Positions 37,819-46,626 of a stretch of DNA of 64,000 bases are shown here, piece by piece. Origin of the DNA: Lysobacteraceae bacterium. GTDB taxonomy: Bacteria > Pseudomonadota > Gammaproteobacteria > Nevskiales > Nevskiaceae. Position 1 is the stretch's first letter, and each line of letters opens with the position of its first letter. The stretch lies in the NCBI GenBank assembly GCA_013823855.1, contig PNMW01000045.1, positions 1 through 64,000 on the forward strand, in the 5' to 3' direction. A program made the position numbers and the translations under genes. The notes beneath the pieces are model-generated. The model searched no databases. It was not told the DNA's origin and worked only from the letters and a program-made list of their open reading frames with translations.

Positions 37819-39225
37819 ATGCACGCGATTCCGATGCTCCTCCGCTTCCGCCACGCCCGTCATCTGATCGCCGCCGGCGGCCTGCTGGCGGCGAGCTTCG
37901 CCAGCCCGGCCGCCGAACTGGCGAGAGTCGAAGGCTTCGGCCCGGTGTCGCGCGGCCTCGGCGGCGGCGGACTGGCGCATCGCACCGGCGCGGCGGCGTC
38001 GCTGCTGAATCCGGCCGAACTGCTGAGCCTCGACGGCGAACGCGAATTCCTGTTCCAGTTCACCGAAATCCAGGCCCGCGTCGAGGTGATCAACCGCGAC
38101 ACCGGCGAAGCGGTACGCAACCAGGGTTATGGCGCCAACCGCGGTCCCTACGATCTTCCGGAGATCGCCTTCGCGATGCGGCGCGGCAACTGGGCGTTCG
38201 GCACCGGCCTGTTCGCCGCCGGCGGCTTCGGCATCGAGTTCGGCCGCGACAGCTTCCTGTCGACCACCACGACCAACCGCGTGGTCACCGGCCTGCCGAT
38301 CTCGTCGCGGATCGGCGTGATGCGGGTGCCGCTGGCGATCGCCTGGCGGCCGCATCGGCAATGGCGGATCGGCGCCAGCCTCGACTACGTCAACTCCTCG
38401 GCCAATCTCGCCAACCTGCTCGATGCCCAGCAGGTCGGCAGCCTGATCGCCGAGGGCCGCGCCACCGGCAGCCTGGTGCCGGTGCTGGCCGGCATTCCGA
38501 ACCTGTCCGGCGCCCATTTCGACTTCGTCCGCAACAACTACCTGAGCTCGGCGCTGACCACCCAGGGCATCGGCGGCCGGGTCAGCATCAGCTGGCAGCC
38601 GGTCGAGGCGACCACGCTCGCGCTCGGCTACGAGTTCGAAACCCGGCTCGCCAACTACAAGGGCCGCGGCGCCTTGACCGCCATCGACGCCGACAACAAC
38701 CAGATCGTGCTGCCCGGCCGCGGCCAGCTGCCACGCCTGCAGTTCCCGGATGCCTGGCTGCTCGGCGTCTCGCAGCGGATCACGCCGGCGCTGGCGGTGG
38801 TTGCCGACCTGCGCCACATGTTCTGGTCGAAGGCGCTCGGCAACACCGTGGTCCGCTTCGACGCCGACGGCGGCGGCGACCTGCGGGTCAGCCTGCCGAC
38901 CGGCTTCCGCGACATCACCACCTTGAGCCTCGGCGCCGAATGGCAGTTCCTGCCGGCCTGGACCCTGCGCGCCGGCGGTTCGCTGGCCTTCCAGCAGCTG
39001 CAGTACAGCCACGCGCTCAGCGCCTCGTTCTCGACCACCACCCGCAACCACCTGACCTCGACGCTGAGCTGGCGGCTGGCCCGGGCGCACGAACTGGGGC
39101 TCGGCCTCAGCTACGGCTTCACGCCGTCGGTGCGCAGCCCCGGCGGCACCGTCAACAGCCTGCCGCCCATCGAAGTCCGCAACCGCCAGTTCAACCCGGT
39201 GCTGAACTACGGCTACCGGTTCTGA
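37819..39225 (+). CDS. FadL/TodX-family outer-membrane channel
   Basis: 468 residues with a signal peptide (HLIAAGGLLAASFASPAAE). FadL features: N-terminal plug region GFGPVSRGLGGGGLAHRTGAAASLLNPAEL near residue 40 (cf. AGxA...NPA), many amphipathic strands, and the terminal aromatic YGYRF required for barrel assembly. FadL proteins let long-chain fatty acids and hydrocarbons cross the outer membrane. Position 72 bases after the ferredoxin gene supports a role in uptake of the P450 substrate. It may have its own promoter. Confidence 0.85.
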   Translation: MHAIPMLLRFRHARHLIAAGGLLAASFASPAAELARVEGFGPVSRGLGGGGLAHRTGAAASLLNPAELLSLDGEREFLFQFTEIQARVEVINRDTGEAVRNQGYGANRGPYDLPEIAFAMRRGNWAFGTGLFAAGGFGIEFGRDSFLSTTTTNRVVTGLPISSRIGVMRVPLAIAWRPHRQWRIGASLDYVNSSANLANLLDAQQVGSLIAEGRATGSLVPVLAGIPNLSGAHFDFVRNNYLSSALTTQGIGGRVSISWQPVEATTLALGYEFETRLANYKGRGALTAIDADNNQIVLPGRGQLPRLQFPDAWLLGVSQRITPALAVVADLRHMFWSKALGNTVVRFDADGGGDLRVSLPTGFRDITTLSLGAEWQFLPAWTLRAGGSLAFQQLQYSHALSASFSTTTRNHLTSTLSWRLARAHELGLGLSYGFTPSVRSPGGTVNSLPPIEVRNRQFNPVLNYGYRF

Positions 39226-39269
39226 ACCGGCCGCCGCACGCCAGCGTCCCCGACAGCAGGAGCAGCCCG

Positions 39270-39539
39270 ATGCAGGACCTCGGACCCGGCATGGCCACTG
39301 GCGAAGGCGGCGAACGCTGCCCGTTCAGCTTCAATTTCGACGCCGCCAGCTTCAGGCCGGGCGACCTGGTCAGCTACCGGGTTCCCGCGCGATTCGACGA
39401 CTTTCCGTTCGTCGGCGTGCTCGCCGCGGTGTTCGATGACCACGTGCTGATCTCGCCGAACGACCCGGCCACGCCCGGCAAGCAGATGCGCGGCACGCGC
39501 GAAAGCCGGCCAGTGGTCGCGCTTTCCGAAGTGCTGTAG
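39270..39539 (+). CDS. Small conserved-looking protein of unknown function
   Basis: 89 residues from ATG 39270 with AGCAGGAGCAG before it. No signal peptide or membrane segment. The second half (FRPGDLVSYRVPARFDDFPFVGVLAAVFDDHVLISP) looks like a small beta-barrel domain and may be soluble; I recognise no family. It lies between the FadL-type gene and the thiolase gene, on the same strand, so it may belong to the same transcript. Confidence 0.55.
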   Translation: MQDLGPGMATGEGGERCPFSFNFDAASFRPGDLVSYRVPARFDDFPFVGVLAAVFDDHVLISPNDPATPGKQMRGTRESRPVVALSEVL

Positions 39540-39590
39540 CCGGGAAGCGATGCCCGGACGGTCGGGCTGCGGCCGCGCTTCAGTAAACAG

Positions 39591-39622
39591 TTGTCAACTT
39601 CGGCCGCCGGGGAGGCTAGAAT
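39591..39622 (+). promoter_or_regulatory. Weak promoter candidate for the thiolase gene
   Basis: TTGTCA at 39591-39596 and TAGAAT at 39617-39622, preceded by GC. The 20-base spacer is longer than usual, so the -35 assignment is doubtful, but the -10 hexamer is good and lies 91 bases before the start codon. Confidence 0.35.
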
Positions 39623-39712
39623 GTTGCGCCGCAATATGCGGCCTGCCCTGGCCGCGACCCGAAAGCCGTTGGTCGCCGCCCACTCGCCCCGCCTCGCCCG
39701 GAGAATCCGTCG

Positions 39713-40993
39713 ATGAAACCCTACGGCCGCAAGGTCGCCATCCTTGGCGGCAGCCGCATTCCGTTCGCCCGTTCCAACGGCGCCTACGCCACCCGCAGCA
39801 ACTCGGACATGCTGACCGCCACGCTGAAGGGCGTGGTCGACAAGTACCAGCTGCACGGCGAGCGCCTCGGCGAAGTCGCCGCCGGCGCGGTGCTCAAGCA
39901 CTCGCGCGATTTCAACCTGACCCGCGAATGCGTGCTGTCCTCGGGCCTGTCGGCCGAAACCCCGGCCTACGACCTGCAGCAGGCCTGCGGCACCAGCCTG
40001 GAAACGGTGATGACGGTCGGCAGCAAGATCGCCCTCGGCCAGATCGAATCGGGCATCGGCGCCGGCGTCGACACCGCCTCGGATGCCCCGATCGGCGTCG
40101 GCGAAGGCCTGCGCAAGATCCTGCTCGAAGCCAATCGCGCCAAGACCGCCGGCCAGCGGCTGGCGGCGTTCGCCAAATTCCGGCCGAAGGACCTGGTGCC
40201 GCTGATCCCCGGCAACAACGAGCCGCGCACCCGCCTGAGCATGGGCGCGCACTGCGAGCTGATGGCCAAGCAGTGGGGCATCCCGCGCGCCGAGCAGGAC
40301 CAGCTGGCGCTGGAATCGCACCAGAAGGCGGCACTGGCCTACGACTCCGGCTTCTTCGGCGATCTGGTCGTGCCGTATGCCGGCCTCGCCCGCGACAACA
40401 ACCTCCGCGGCGACACCACGCTGGCCAAGCTGGCCTCGCTGAAACCGGCTTTCGACAAGGCCAACGGCACCCTGACCGCCGGCAACTCGACGCCGCTGAC
40501 CGATGGCGCCGCCGCCGTGTTGCTGGCCTCCGACGACTGGGCCAAGGCCCACGGCCACAAGCCGCTGGCCTACCTCACAGCCTACGAAACGGCGGCGGTG
40601 GATTTCGCCTCCGGCCGCAAGGACGGCCTGCTGATCGCCCCGGCGTTCGCGGTGCCGCGGATGCTGGCGCGAATGGGGCTCAAGCTGCAGGACTTCGATT
40701 TCTACGAGATCCACGAAGCCTTCGCCGCCCAGGTGCTGTGCACCCTGAAGGCCTGGGAAAGCCCGACGTTCTGCAAGGAGCGTCTGGGCCTCGACAAGCC
40801 GCTCGGCGCGATCGACCGCTCGCGGATGAACATCCGCGGCTCCTCGCTCGGCCTCGGCCATCCGTTCGCCGCGACCGGTGCGCGCATCGTCGCCACGCTC
40901 GCCAAGATCATCAGCGAGAACGGCGGCGGCCGCGGCCTGATCTCGATCTGCACGGCCGGTGGCATGGGTGTGACGGCGATTCTGGAAGGCTGA
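39713..40993 (+). CDS. Acetyl-CoA acyltransferase (FadI-type thiolase)
   Basis: 426 residues. Thiolase with all catalytic elements: nucleophilic Cys in QQACGTS near residue 93, His in FYEIHEAFAAQ near 334, GHPFAATGAR near 382, and the second Cys in CTAGGMG near 413. Length and N-terminus (RKVAILGGSRIPFARSNGAY) resemble FadI of beta-oxidation more than 390-residue biosynthetic PhaA. It cleaves 3-ketoacyl-CoA with coenzyme A. Proximity to the CYP153/FadL genes suggests downstream use of alkane-derived fatty acids; no fadJ partner is adjacent. Confidence 0.86.
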   Translation: MKPYGRKVAILGGSRIPFARSNGAYATRSNSDMLTATLKGVVDKYQLHGERLGEVAAGAVLKHSRDFNLTRECVLSSGLSAETPAYDLQQACGTSLETVMTVGSKIALGQIESGIGAGVDTASDAPIGVGEGLRKILLEANRAKTAGQRLAAFAKFRPKDLVPLIPGNNEPRTRLSMGAHCELMAKQWGIPRAEQDQLALESHQKAALAYDSGFFGDLVVPYAGLARDNNLRGDTTLAKLASLKPAFDKANGTLTAGNSTPLTDGAAAVLLASDDWAKAHGHKPLAYLTAYETAAVDFASGRKDGLLIAPAFAVPRMLARMGLKLQDFDFYEIHEAFAAQVLCTLKAWESPTFCKERLGLDKPLGAIDRSRMNIRGSSLGLGHPFAATGARIVATLAKIISENGGGRGLISICTAGGMGVTAILEG

Positions 40994-41041
40994 ATCGGCG
41001 CAAATGCTCGGGTAGTGCATCTTGAAGTTGCGATGAAGCTG

Positions 41042-41135
41042 TTTCGCACGAAGTACACAAAGAACGCCAAGAGGCTGTCGGCTTGGGTCGTGCCGGTTCG
41101 CTTTTCTTCGTGCACTTCGTGGGCTTCGTGCGAAA
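41042..41135. repeat. Intergenic inverted-repeat element, copy C
   Basis: TTTCGCACGAAG at 41042-41053 and its exact complement CTTCGTGCGAAA at 41124-41135, with further near-repeats of CACGAAG inside, in the gap between the thiolase and sigma-factor genes. Same purine/pyrimidine architecture as the elements at 3071, 22629 and 55721, but a different arm sequence. Confidence 0.6.
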
Positions 41136-41185
41136 TAGGGTGACCGCTTGCAGAACCGGTCACGAACCCGGTGCTGATTCGATGA

Positions 41186-41208
41186 CCGCCGGCGCTATAG
41201 TCCGGCGG
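41186..41208 (+). promoter_or_regulatory. Dyad with TATAGT hexamer just before the sigma-factor gene
   Basis: Perfect 7-base arms CCGCCGG and CCGGCGG enclose CGCTATAGT; TATAGT (41196-41201) could be a -10 hexamer and would give a nearly leaderless message starting about 3 bases before ATG 41211. No clear -35 is seen. The dyad could be an operator or simply a hairpin. Confidence 0.35.
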
Positions 41209-41210
41209 CC

Positions 41211-41771
41211 ATGACCCCCGTCACCCAACTGCTGCTCAGCGCCCGCGCCGGCGATCTCGCCGCGCGCGATGCGCTGTTCGCGGCGGTCTACGACGAACTG
41301 CTGCGCATCGCCCGCCATCGGGTCGCGCAGGCCGCGCCGTCGACCCTGCTCGACGCCCCGGCGCTGGTCAACGAGGTCTACCTGCGCTTGGCCGCGCGCG
41401 ATGCACTGGCCGGCGCCGACCGCCATGCCTTCCTCGCGTTCGCGTCCACCGCGATGCGCAACGTGGTGTTCGATTTCGCACGCGAGCGGATGGCGCTGAA
41501 GCGCGGCGGCGGTGCCGCGCGAGTGACGCTGATGACCGACTTCGCCGCCGATGGCGACGGCAGCGAGGAAGCCGATCTCGATGCGCTGAACGACGCGCTG
41601 CTGGCACTGGCGGCGATCGACGCGCGGCTGCACCAGGTGGTCGAACTGCGTTACTTCGGCGGCCTCGGGCTCGAGGCCATCGCCGAGATCACCGGCAGCT
41701 CGCCGGCGACCGTCAAGCGCGACTGGACCAAGGCGCGCGCCTTCCTGTTCGATGCGCTGAAACGGCGCTGA
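41211..41771 (+). CDS. ECF-type RNA polymerase sigma factor (kinase-linked, TIGR02999/ECF43-like)
   Basis: 186 residues. Sigma region 2 (about 20-85, LVNEVYLRLAA... and AFLAFASTAMRNVVFDFAR) and region 4 (about 120-182, HQVVELRYFGGLGLEAIAEITGSSPATVKRDWTKARAFL) are clear. Region 2.2 lacks the acidic DxED-type cluster of ordinary ECF factors. In the ECF43 group that deficit is filled by threonine phosphorylation by a neighbouring kinase. The next gene, 20 bases downstream, is a Ser/Thr kinase, which fits this mode. No anti-sigma factor is nearby. Confidence 0.82.
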   Translation: MTPVTQLLLSARAGDLAARDALFAAVYDELLRIARHRVAQAAPSTLLDAPALVNEVYLRLAARDALAGADRHAFLAFASTAMRNVVFDFARERMALKRGGGAARVTLMTDFAADGDGSEEADLDALNDALLALAAIDARLHQVVELRYFGGLGLEAIAEITGSSPATVKRDWTKARAFLFDALKRR

Positions 41772-41791
41772 GGCCGGCCCGGAGCGTCGCG

Positions 41792-44700
41792 ATGACTGCC
41801 GCCACGCCAGCGCCGGACCCCGCCACCGACCGCCTCGCCGAACGCCGCGCCGCGTTCGCGGCCTTCGATCGCCTGCTGGCCTGCGACGATGCCGGCGCGC
41901 GGGCGGCGATCCTCGACGCGCTGGCCGCCGAAGCACCGGCGGTGCACGCCGACCTGCTGCGCCTGCTCGACGCCGATCGCGGCGCGACCGCCGCCGGCTT
42001 CCTGTCCGGCAGCGCCGAACAGCGGATCGGCACGGCACTCGCCGCCGACGTCGACGCCACGGCCGACAGCGGCGAACGCCAGCCTGGCACCGTCCTGGGC
42101 GCCTACCGGCTGGAACGCCTGCTCGGCGCCGGCGGCATGGGCGAGGTCTGGCTCGGCCGGCGCATCGACGGCCTGTACGACGGCACGGTCGCGATCAAGA
42201 CCCTGCATCCGCATCTGGTGCAGCGCGGCCTGCGCGAGCGCTTTGCCCGCGAGGGCCGGCTGCTGGCGCGGCTGCAGCATCCGAACATCGCCCGGCTGCT
42301 CGACGCCGGCGTCGACGCCGATGGCGCGCTGTATCTGGTGCTCGAGCATGTCGACGGCCAGCCGCTCGACCAGTGGTGCGCAGCCCGCCAGCTGGATGTG
42401 CCGGCGCGGCTCAGGCTGGTGGTCGCGGTCTGCATGGCGGTGGCCGCCGCGCATGCGCAGCGCATCGTCCACCGCGATCTCAAGCCGTCGAACATCCTGG
42501 TCACCGCCGACGGCAGCGTGAAGCTGCTCGACTTCGGCATCGCCCGGCTGGTCGAGGCCGAGCACGAGACCGATGGCAGCGCGCTGACCCGCCTCGGCGC
42601 GCGGGCGCTGACCCCGGAGTACGCCGCGCCGGAGCAGATCCGCGGCGAGCCGGTCAGCGCGGCGGCCGATGTCCATGCGCTCGGCGTGCTGCTGCATGAG
42701 CTGCTGACCGGCATGCGTCCCTACGACCGGCCCGGCATGACCACGGCCCAGATCGAGCGCGCCGTGCTCGACCAGGAGCCGCAGCCGCCGTCGCAGCGTG
42801 TCGCCGATCCGCAGCTGCGCCGACGGCTGCGCGGCGCGCTCGACACCGTATGCCTGCGGGCGCTCGACAAGCGGCCGGCCGAGCGCTATCGCGGCGCGGC
42901 CGAGCTGGCCGAGGATCTGCAGCGGGTGCTCGACGACCGGCCGATCCTGGCCCGGCCGGATTCGCTGGCCGGGCGCGGCGCCCGCTTCGTGCGCCGCTAC
43001 CGCAGCGGGGTGATCGCCGCCGGCTTCGTGCTCGCCGCGCTGCTGACCGGACTGGGCGTGGCGCTGTGGCAGGCCGGGGTCGCCCGTCAGGCCGCGCAGC
43101 GCGCCGATGCCGAAGCACGCAAGGCGCTGGCGGTGAAGGATTTTCTGGTCGACATCTTCGAGCGCAACAGCGCCGGCCAGCGCGGCGGCGCGATGCTGCG
43201 CCAGGCCAGCGCCGAGGACCTGCTGGCGCGCGGCGCCGCGCGCATCCGCGACGACCTGCACGAGGCGCCGGCGATCCGCGCCGAGCTGTTGGGCACCATC
43301 GGCCGCCTATATCGCGATCTGCTGCTGCTGCCGCCGGCGCTCGACCTGCTCGCCGAACAGGTGCAGCTGCGCCGCGTCGACGCCACCGATGCCCCCGGCC
43401 GCGCGGCGCTGCTGCGGGCCTTGCTCGATCACGGCGCGGCGCTGTCGGCGGCTTCCGAGTACGAGGCCAGCAACGCGGCAGTCCGCGAGGCCCGGACGCT
43501 GATCGGGCCGCCCTCGACCGCCAATGCCGAGGCGCGCATCGACGCGCTGGCGATCGAGGCCGAGAACGCCTACTGGCAGCGGCCGAGCATCGACCCGACG
43601 GCCGATCGCCTGTTCGGCGAAGCGCTGGCGCTGATCGAGGCCGGGCATCCCCGGCACCCGCAACGGATCGCCGTGCTGCTCGGCCTGGCCCGCACCGCCG
43701 AGCAGGCCGAGAACCCGGCGGGCAACGAGCGCCGGCTGCGCGAAGCGCTGGCGCTGACCGAGTCCGATCACGGCACCTGGCCCAGCTACGAGCGGGCGAT
43801 GGCCCACCAGCAGCTCGGCCAGCTGCTGCAGCAGCAACAGCGCTACACGCTGGCGGCGCGCGAGCTGCGGGCGGCGCTGGCGCTGTACGCCGACACCGAA
43901 GCGCCGGGCTCGCCGTGGATCGTCATCGCCAGCCAGCTGCTGGCCGGCGTGCTCGCCGACACCGGCGACCGCAGTGGCGCCGAAACGCTGCTGCGCGGCG
44001 CCATCGCCAGCTTCGACCCGCGCGCCGGCGACCGCGACTCCGAGGAGCGCGACAGCCTCGCCTACGCCTATGGCTGGCTGCTCTACCAGCGCGGCCAGCC
44101 GGCACAGGCCGCGGCCCAGCTCGAACCGCTGCTCGACCGCTTCGCCGACGAGCCGGCCCAGCGCCAGGCGACGATGACCCGGCTGGCCCGCGTGCGGCTG
44201 GCGCAGGGCGATCCCGAGGCGGCCAGCCGGCTGCTCGACGCGGCGCTGCCGATCCTGCTCGCAGACCGTGGCGAGCGCAGCCTGGCCCATGCCAACTGGC
44301 TGGCGATCCGGGCCGAGCTGGCGCTCGACCGTGGCCAGCCGGCCGCCGCCCTCGCCGACCTGCGGCGGGCCCGCGAGGCCTGGACGCCACCCGCACCGCC
44401 GCTGCTCCACGTCCACACGCTGCGGCTGCGCTGGAACGAGGCCCGGACCCGGCTGGCGCTCGGCGACGCCGCGGCGGCCGAGCGGGCGATGCGCGACACG
44501 CTCGGCGAGATCGCCGGCCATCCGGAAGCGGCGGCGCTGCGCGACGAGCAGGCCCAGACCCGCGTCTGGCTCGGCCGGGCGCTGCTGGCCCAGGACCGCG
44601 CCGCCGAGGCACTGCCGGAGCTGGCCCGGGCGACGCAGCTGCGGGTCGATCTCGATGCCGCCGACAGCCTCTGGCTGGCCGAGGCGCGGCTCGATCAGGC

Positions 44701-44824
44701 CGATGCGCTGGCCGCGCTCGGACGCCGGCGCGAGGCCCGCGCACTGAGGGACGCCGCGCGCGCTACCCTGCCCGCACGGGCCGCGCTGCCGTCGCGCTTG
44801 AACTCAGGCCTGACAGCGCGCTGA
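41792..44824 (+). CDS. Large Ser/Thr protein kinase with one membrane segment and repeat-containing C-terminus
   Basis: 1010 residues. Cytoplasmic Hanks-type kinase at about 100-370: glycine loop LLGAGGMGEVWLG, VAIKTL lysine, catalytic HRDLKPSNILV, DFGIARL, and APEQIRG. One hydrophobic segment near 405-430 (VIAAGFVLAALLTGLGVALW) is followed by a long helical, TPR-like region (about 440-1000) predicted outside the cytoplasm. This is the PknT-like layout found next to ECF43 sigma factors, where the kinase activates the sigma factor by phosphorylation. Signal sensed is unknown. Transcribed with the sigma gene. Confidence 0.88.
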   Translation: MTAATPAPDPATDRLAERRAAFAAFDRLLACDDAGARAAILDALAAEAPAVHADLLRLLDADRGATAAGFLSGSAEQRIGTALAADVDATADSGERQPGTVLGAYRLERLLGAGGMGEVWLGRRIDGLYDGTVAIKTLHPHLVQRGLRERFAREGRLLARLQHPNIARLLDAGVDADGALYLVLEHVDGQPLDQWCAARQLDVPARLRLVVAVCMAVAAAHAQRIVHRDLKPSNILVTADGSVKLLDFGIARLVEAEHETDGSALTRLGARALTPEYAAPEQIRGEPVSAAADVHALGVLLHELLTGMRPYDRPGMTTAQIERAVLDQEPQPPSQRVADPQLRRRLRGALDTVCLRALDKRPAERYRGAAELAEDLQRVLDDRPILARPDSLAGRGARFVRRYRSGVIAAGFVLAALLTGLGVALWQAGVARQAAQRADAEARKALAVKDFLVDIFERNSAGQRGGAMLRQASAEDLLARGAARIRDDLHEAPAIRAELLGTIGRLYRDLLLLPPALDLLAEQVQLRRVDATDAPGRAALLRALLDHGAALSAASEYEASNAAVREARTLIGPPSTANAEARIDALAIEAENAYWQRPSIDPTADRLFGEALALIEAGHPRHPQRIAVLLGLARTAEQAENPAGNERRLREALALTESDHGTWPSYERAMAHQQLGQLLQQQQRYTLAARELRAALALYADTEAPGSPWIVIASQLLAGVLADTGDRSGAETLLRGAIASFDPRAGDRDSEERDSLAYAYGWLLYQRGQPAQAAAQLEPLLDRFADEPAQRQATMTRLARVRLAQGDPEAASRLLDAALPILLADRGERSLAHANWLAIRAELALDRGQPAAALADLRRAREAWTPPAPPLLHVHTLRLRWNEARTRLALGDAAAAERAMRDTLGEIAGHPEAAALRDEQAQTRVWLGRALLAQDRAAEALPELARATQLRVDLDAADSLWLAEARLDQADALAALGRRREARALRDAARATLPARAALPSRLNSGLTAR

Positions 44825-44881
44825 CGACGGCTGTCACCCGCAACCGCCCGGCGATCCGGGCCATTCACCAGGAGGCGACCG

Positions 44882-45190
44882 ATGCGCTACCGAGACTTGC
44901 TGAAAACCGCCGGGCAGACCGCCCTTGTCGTCACCGGCCTCGGCCAGGCGCTGCCGGCATCCGCAGCCCCGACTGCGGGCCCGAGTTCCAGCCCGATCGG
45001 CAGCACCTGCCCGGCGCCCTGCGTCGAGGACGCCCGCAACCGGCCGAAGGCCAACATCCACGATCCCGACCGGCAGCGGGTCCGCGACACCCAGGGCGCG
45101 ACCCCGGGCAACCCGGCGCGCGCGCAGACGCCGGCCGCCGACAGCGATGGCGCGGCGCCGACCGGGCAGCCGGCGACGCCGCGCCCCTGA
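44882..45190 (+). CDS. Small secreted Pro/Ala-rich protein of unknown function
   Basis: 102 residues with a signal peptide (LLKTAGQTALVVTGLGQALPASAA). The mature part is short and disordered-looking, with two close cysteines (STCPAPC) and a Pro/Gly/Ala-rich end. No family recognised. A ribosome-binding site AGGAGG stands just before ATG. It lies 57 bases after the kinase gene and 148 before the M23 peptidase gene, so it may be part of the same regulon. Confidence 0.55.
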   Translation: MRYRDLLKTAGQTALVVTGLGQALPASAAPTAGPSSSPIGSTCPAPCVEDARNRPKANIHDPDRQRVRDTQGATPGNPARAQTPAADSDGAAPTGQPATPRP

Positions 45191-45338
45191 TCGCGGCGCG
45201 ATCACGCCGGTGAAGCGCCGGCGTGATCAAGGTCTCGAAAGCGCTGCCCGGGCGTGAGCCATCGGCCATCGGCGTTCCGTTTCCAGCGGTGAGGCAACCG
45301 GATCGCGGTTGCCCGTCCAACCTCTGGGAGCATCCTCG

Positions 45339-46466
45339 ATGAACACCATGATCCGCAGCAGCGCAGCCTCCGCCGGCCTTGTCCTGGCCGCCCTCCAGTC
45401 GCTGTCGGTGCCGTTGCCGGCACAGGCGCAGGCGGTGCCGGCGACCAGCGTGCCGTCCGGTTACGGCCGCTACTGCAGCCTCAGCTACAGCGGCGGCGGC
45501 TGGGCGTTCTCGCATCTGAGCGGCGCCAGCTCGAACCCCTGCGGCGACATGCTCGCCACCGGCCCCGGCGGCACCATCGCCCGCGCCGGCCTGTGGTCGG
45601 TGTCCGGCACCAACAACGCGATGGCGGTCTGCAATGACGGCGCCTTCCAGGTGTTCTACGTCGGCACCGGCGCCGCGCCGGCAACCTGGGCCTTCGACGC
45701 CGCCAAGGGCAAGAGCAAGTGCGTGATCACCGTGTCGCCGAAGGCACTGCCGGTATTCGTCAAGCCCTACCAGCTCTATACCGGCTCGGTCGCCACCTAC
45801 AACCGCTGGGATTTCAACTATTACGACCTGCCGATCAAGTCGACCGACTTCGGCCAGCCGGCCAATGCCAGTTGCCCGAACTCGAAGGTGATCGACAAGA
45901 ACGGCAAGCAGGCCTGCTGGATCAACGGCCACGGTGGCTATGACTGGGTGATGCCGGCCAACAACGCGCTGAAGGCCGCCGCCGCCGGCGTGGTCCGCAA
46001 GGCGCGTTTCCGCGACACCACCGAGTTCGGCGGCGTCTGCGCCCAGAAAAGCCCGCAGGGCGAGATCTACATCGAGCACAGCGTCGGTTCCGGCACCTAT
46101 GCCGAGCGCTTCCTGACCTACTACGCCCACGCCAAGGCGATCGACGTGGTCGATGGCCAGACCGTCTCGGCAGGCCAGGTGATCGGCGCGGTCGGCGACA
46201 ACGGCTGCTCGTCCGAGCCGCACCTGCACTTCTCGGTGCAGCGCCTGACCAACCTGACCGGCTTCCGCAGCTTCACCCCGACCTACCCGAACAGCGGCTG
46301 GGGCATCTCCGGCATCCACGGCCTGATCGACCCGTTCGGCTGGAACGCACCGGTCAACGTCGATCCCTGGGCCACCCGCCTGATCGGCCAGACCAAGGAC
46401 GGCGTCAAGAGCCCGGGTGCCTACAGCATCAACCTCTGGAAGTCGGGCCAAGTGCCGGCGCAGTAA
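45339..46466 (+). CDS. Secreted M23-family (LytM) metallopeptidase
   Basis: 375 residues from ATG 45339 (GGGAG precedes it). Signal peptide to about residue 32. Zn-binding residues of the LytM fold are visible: His and Asp in INGHGGYDWVMP near residue 205 and HLHFS near 297, with a conserved YYAHAKAIDVVDGQTVSAGQVIGAVGDNG stretch between. Unlike cell-wall endopeptidases it has no LysM domain, and the N-terminal half contains six or more cysteines, possibly disulfide-bonded. Peptidoglycan or protein cleavage are both possible. Followed by a strong terminator. Confidence 0.85.
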   Translation: MNTMIRSSAASAGLVLAALQSLSVPLPAQAQAVPATSVPSGYGRYCSLSYSGGGWAFSHLSGASSNPCGDMLATGPGGTIARAGLWSVSGTNNAMAVCNDGAFQVFYVGTGAAPATWAFDAAKGKSKCVITVSPKALPVFVKPYQLYTGSVATYNRWDFNYYDLPIKSTDFGQPANASCPNSKVIDKNGKQACWINGHGGYDWVMPANNALKAAAAGVVRKARFRDTTEFGGVCAQKSPQGEIYIEHSVGSGTYAERFLTYYAHAKAIDVVDGQTVSAGQVIGAVGDNGCSSEPHLHFSVQRLTNLTGFRSFTPTYPNSGWGISGIHGLIDPFGWNAPVNVDPWATRLIGQTKDGVKSPGAYSINLWKSGQVPAQ

Positions 46467-46567
46467 GCAGCAGGGCGGGTCGATCGCTGTTGCCCGGCCG
46501 AAGTCGGACCTGCCGGGAATGCTTACCGAAACCGGGGGCGGTCGGCATACTCCCTGCAACACCGAAC

Positions 46568-46599
46568 GCTCGCCGGTCCTCTGACCGGCGAGCCGTTTT
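46568..46599 (+). terminator. Rho-independent terminator after the M23 peptidase gene
   Basis: GCTCGCCGGTC, loop CTCT, GACCGGCGAGC, then CGTTTT: an 11-base-pair perfect stem with a short T-run, 100 bases past the stop codon and 28 before the next start. Confidence 0.7.
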
Positions 46600-46626
46600 C
46601 CGGCACCAGACCACGGGGAGTGATTG

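Noticed and set aside
44882..45190. Anti-sigma factor for the ECF sigma factor
   Set aside because: The product has a cleavable signal peptide and no membrane segment or zinc motif; it cannot bind sigma in the cytosol.
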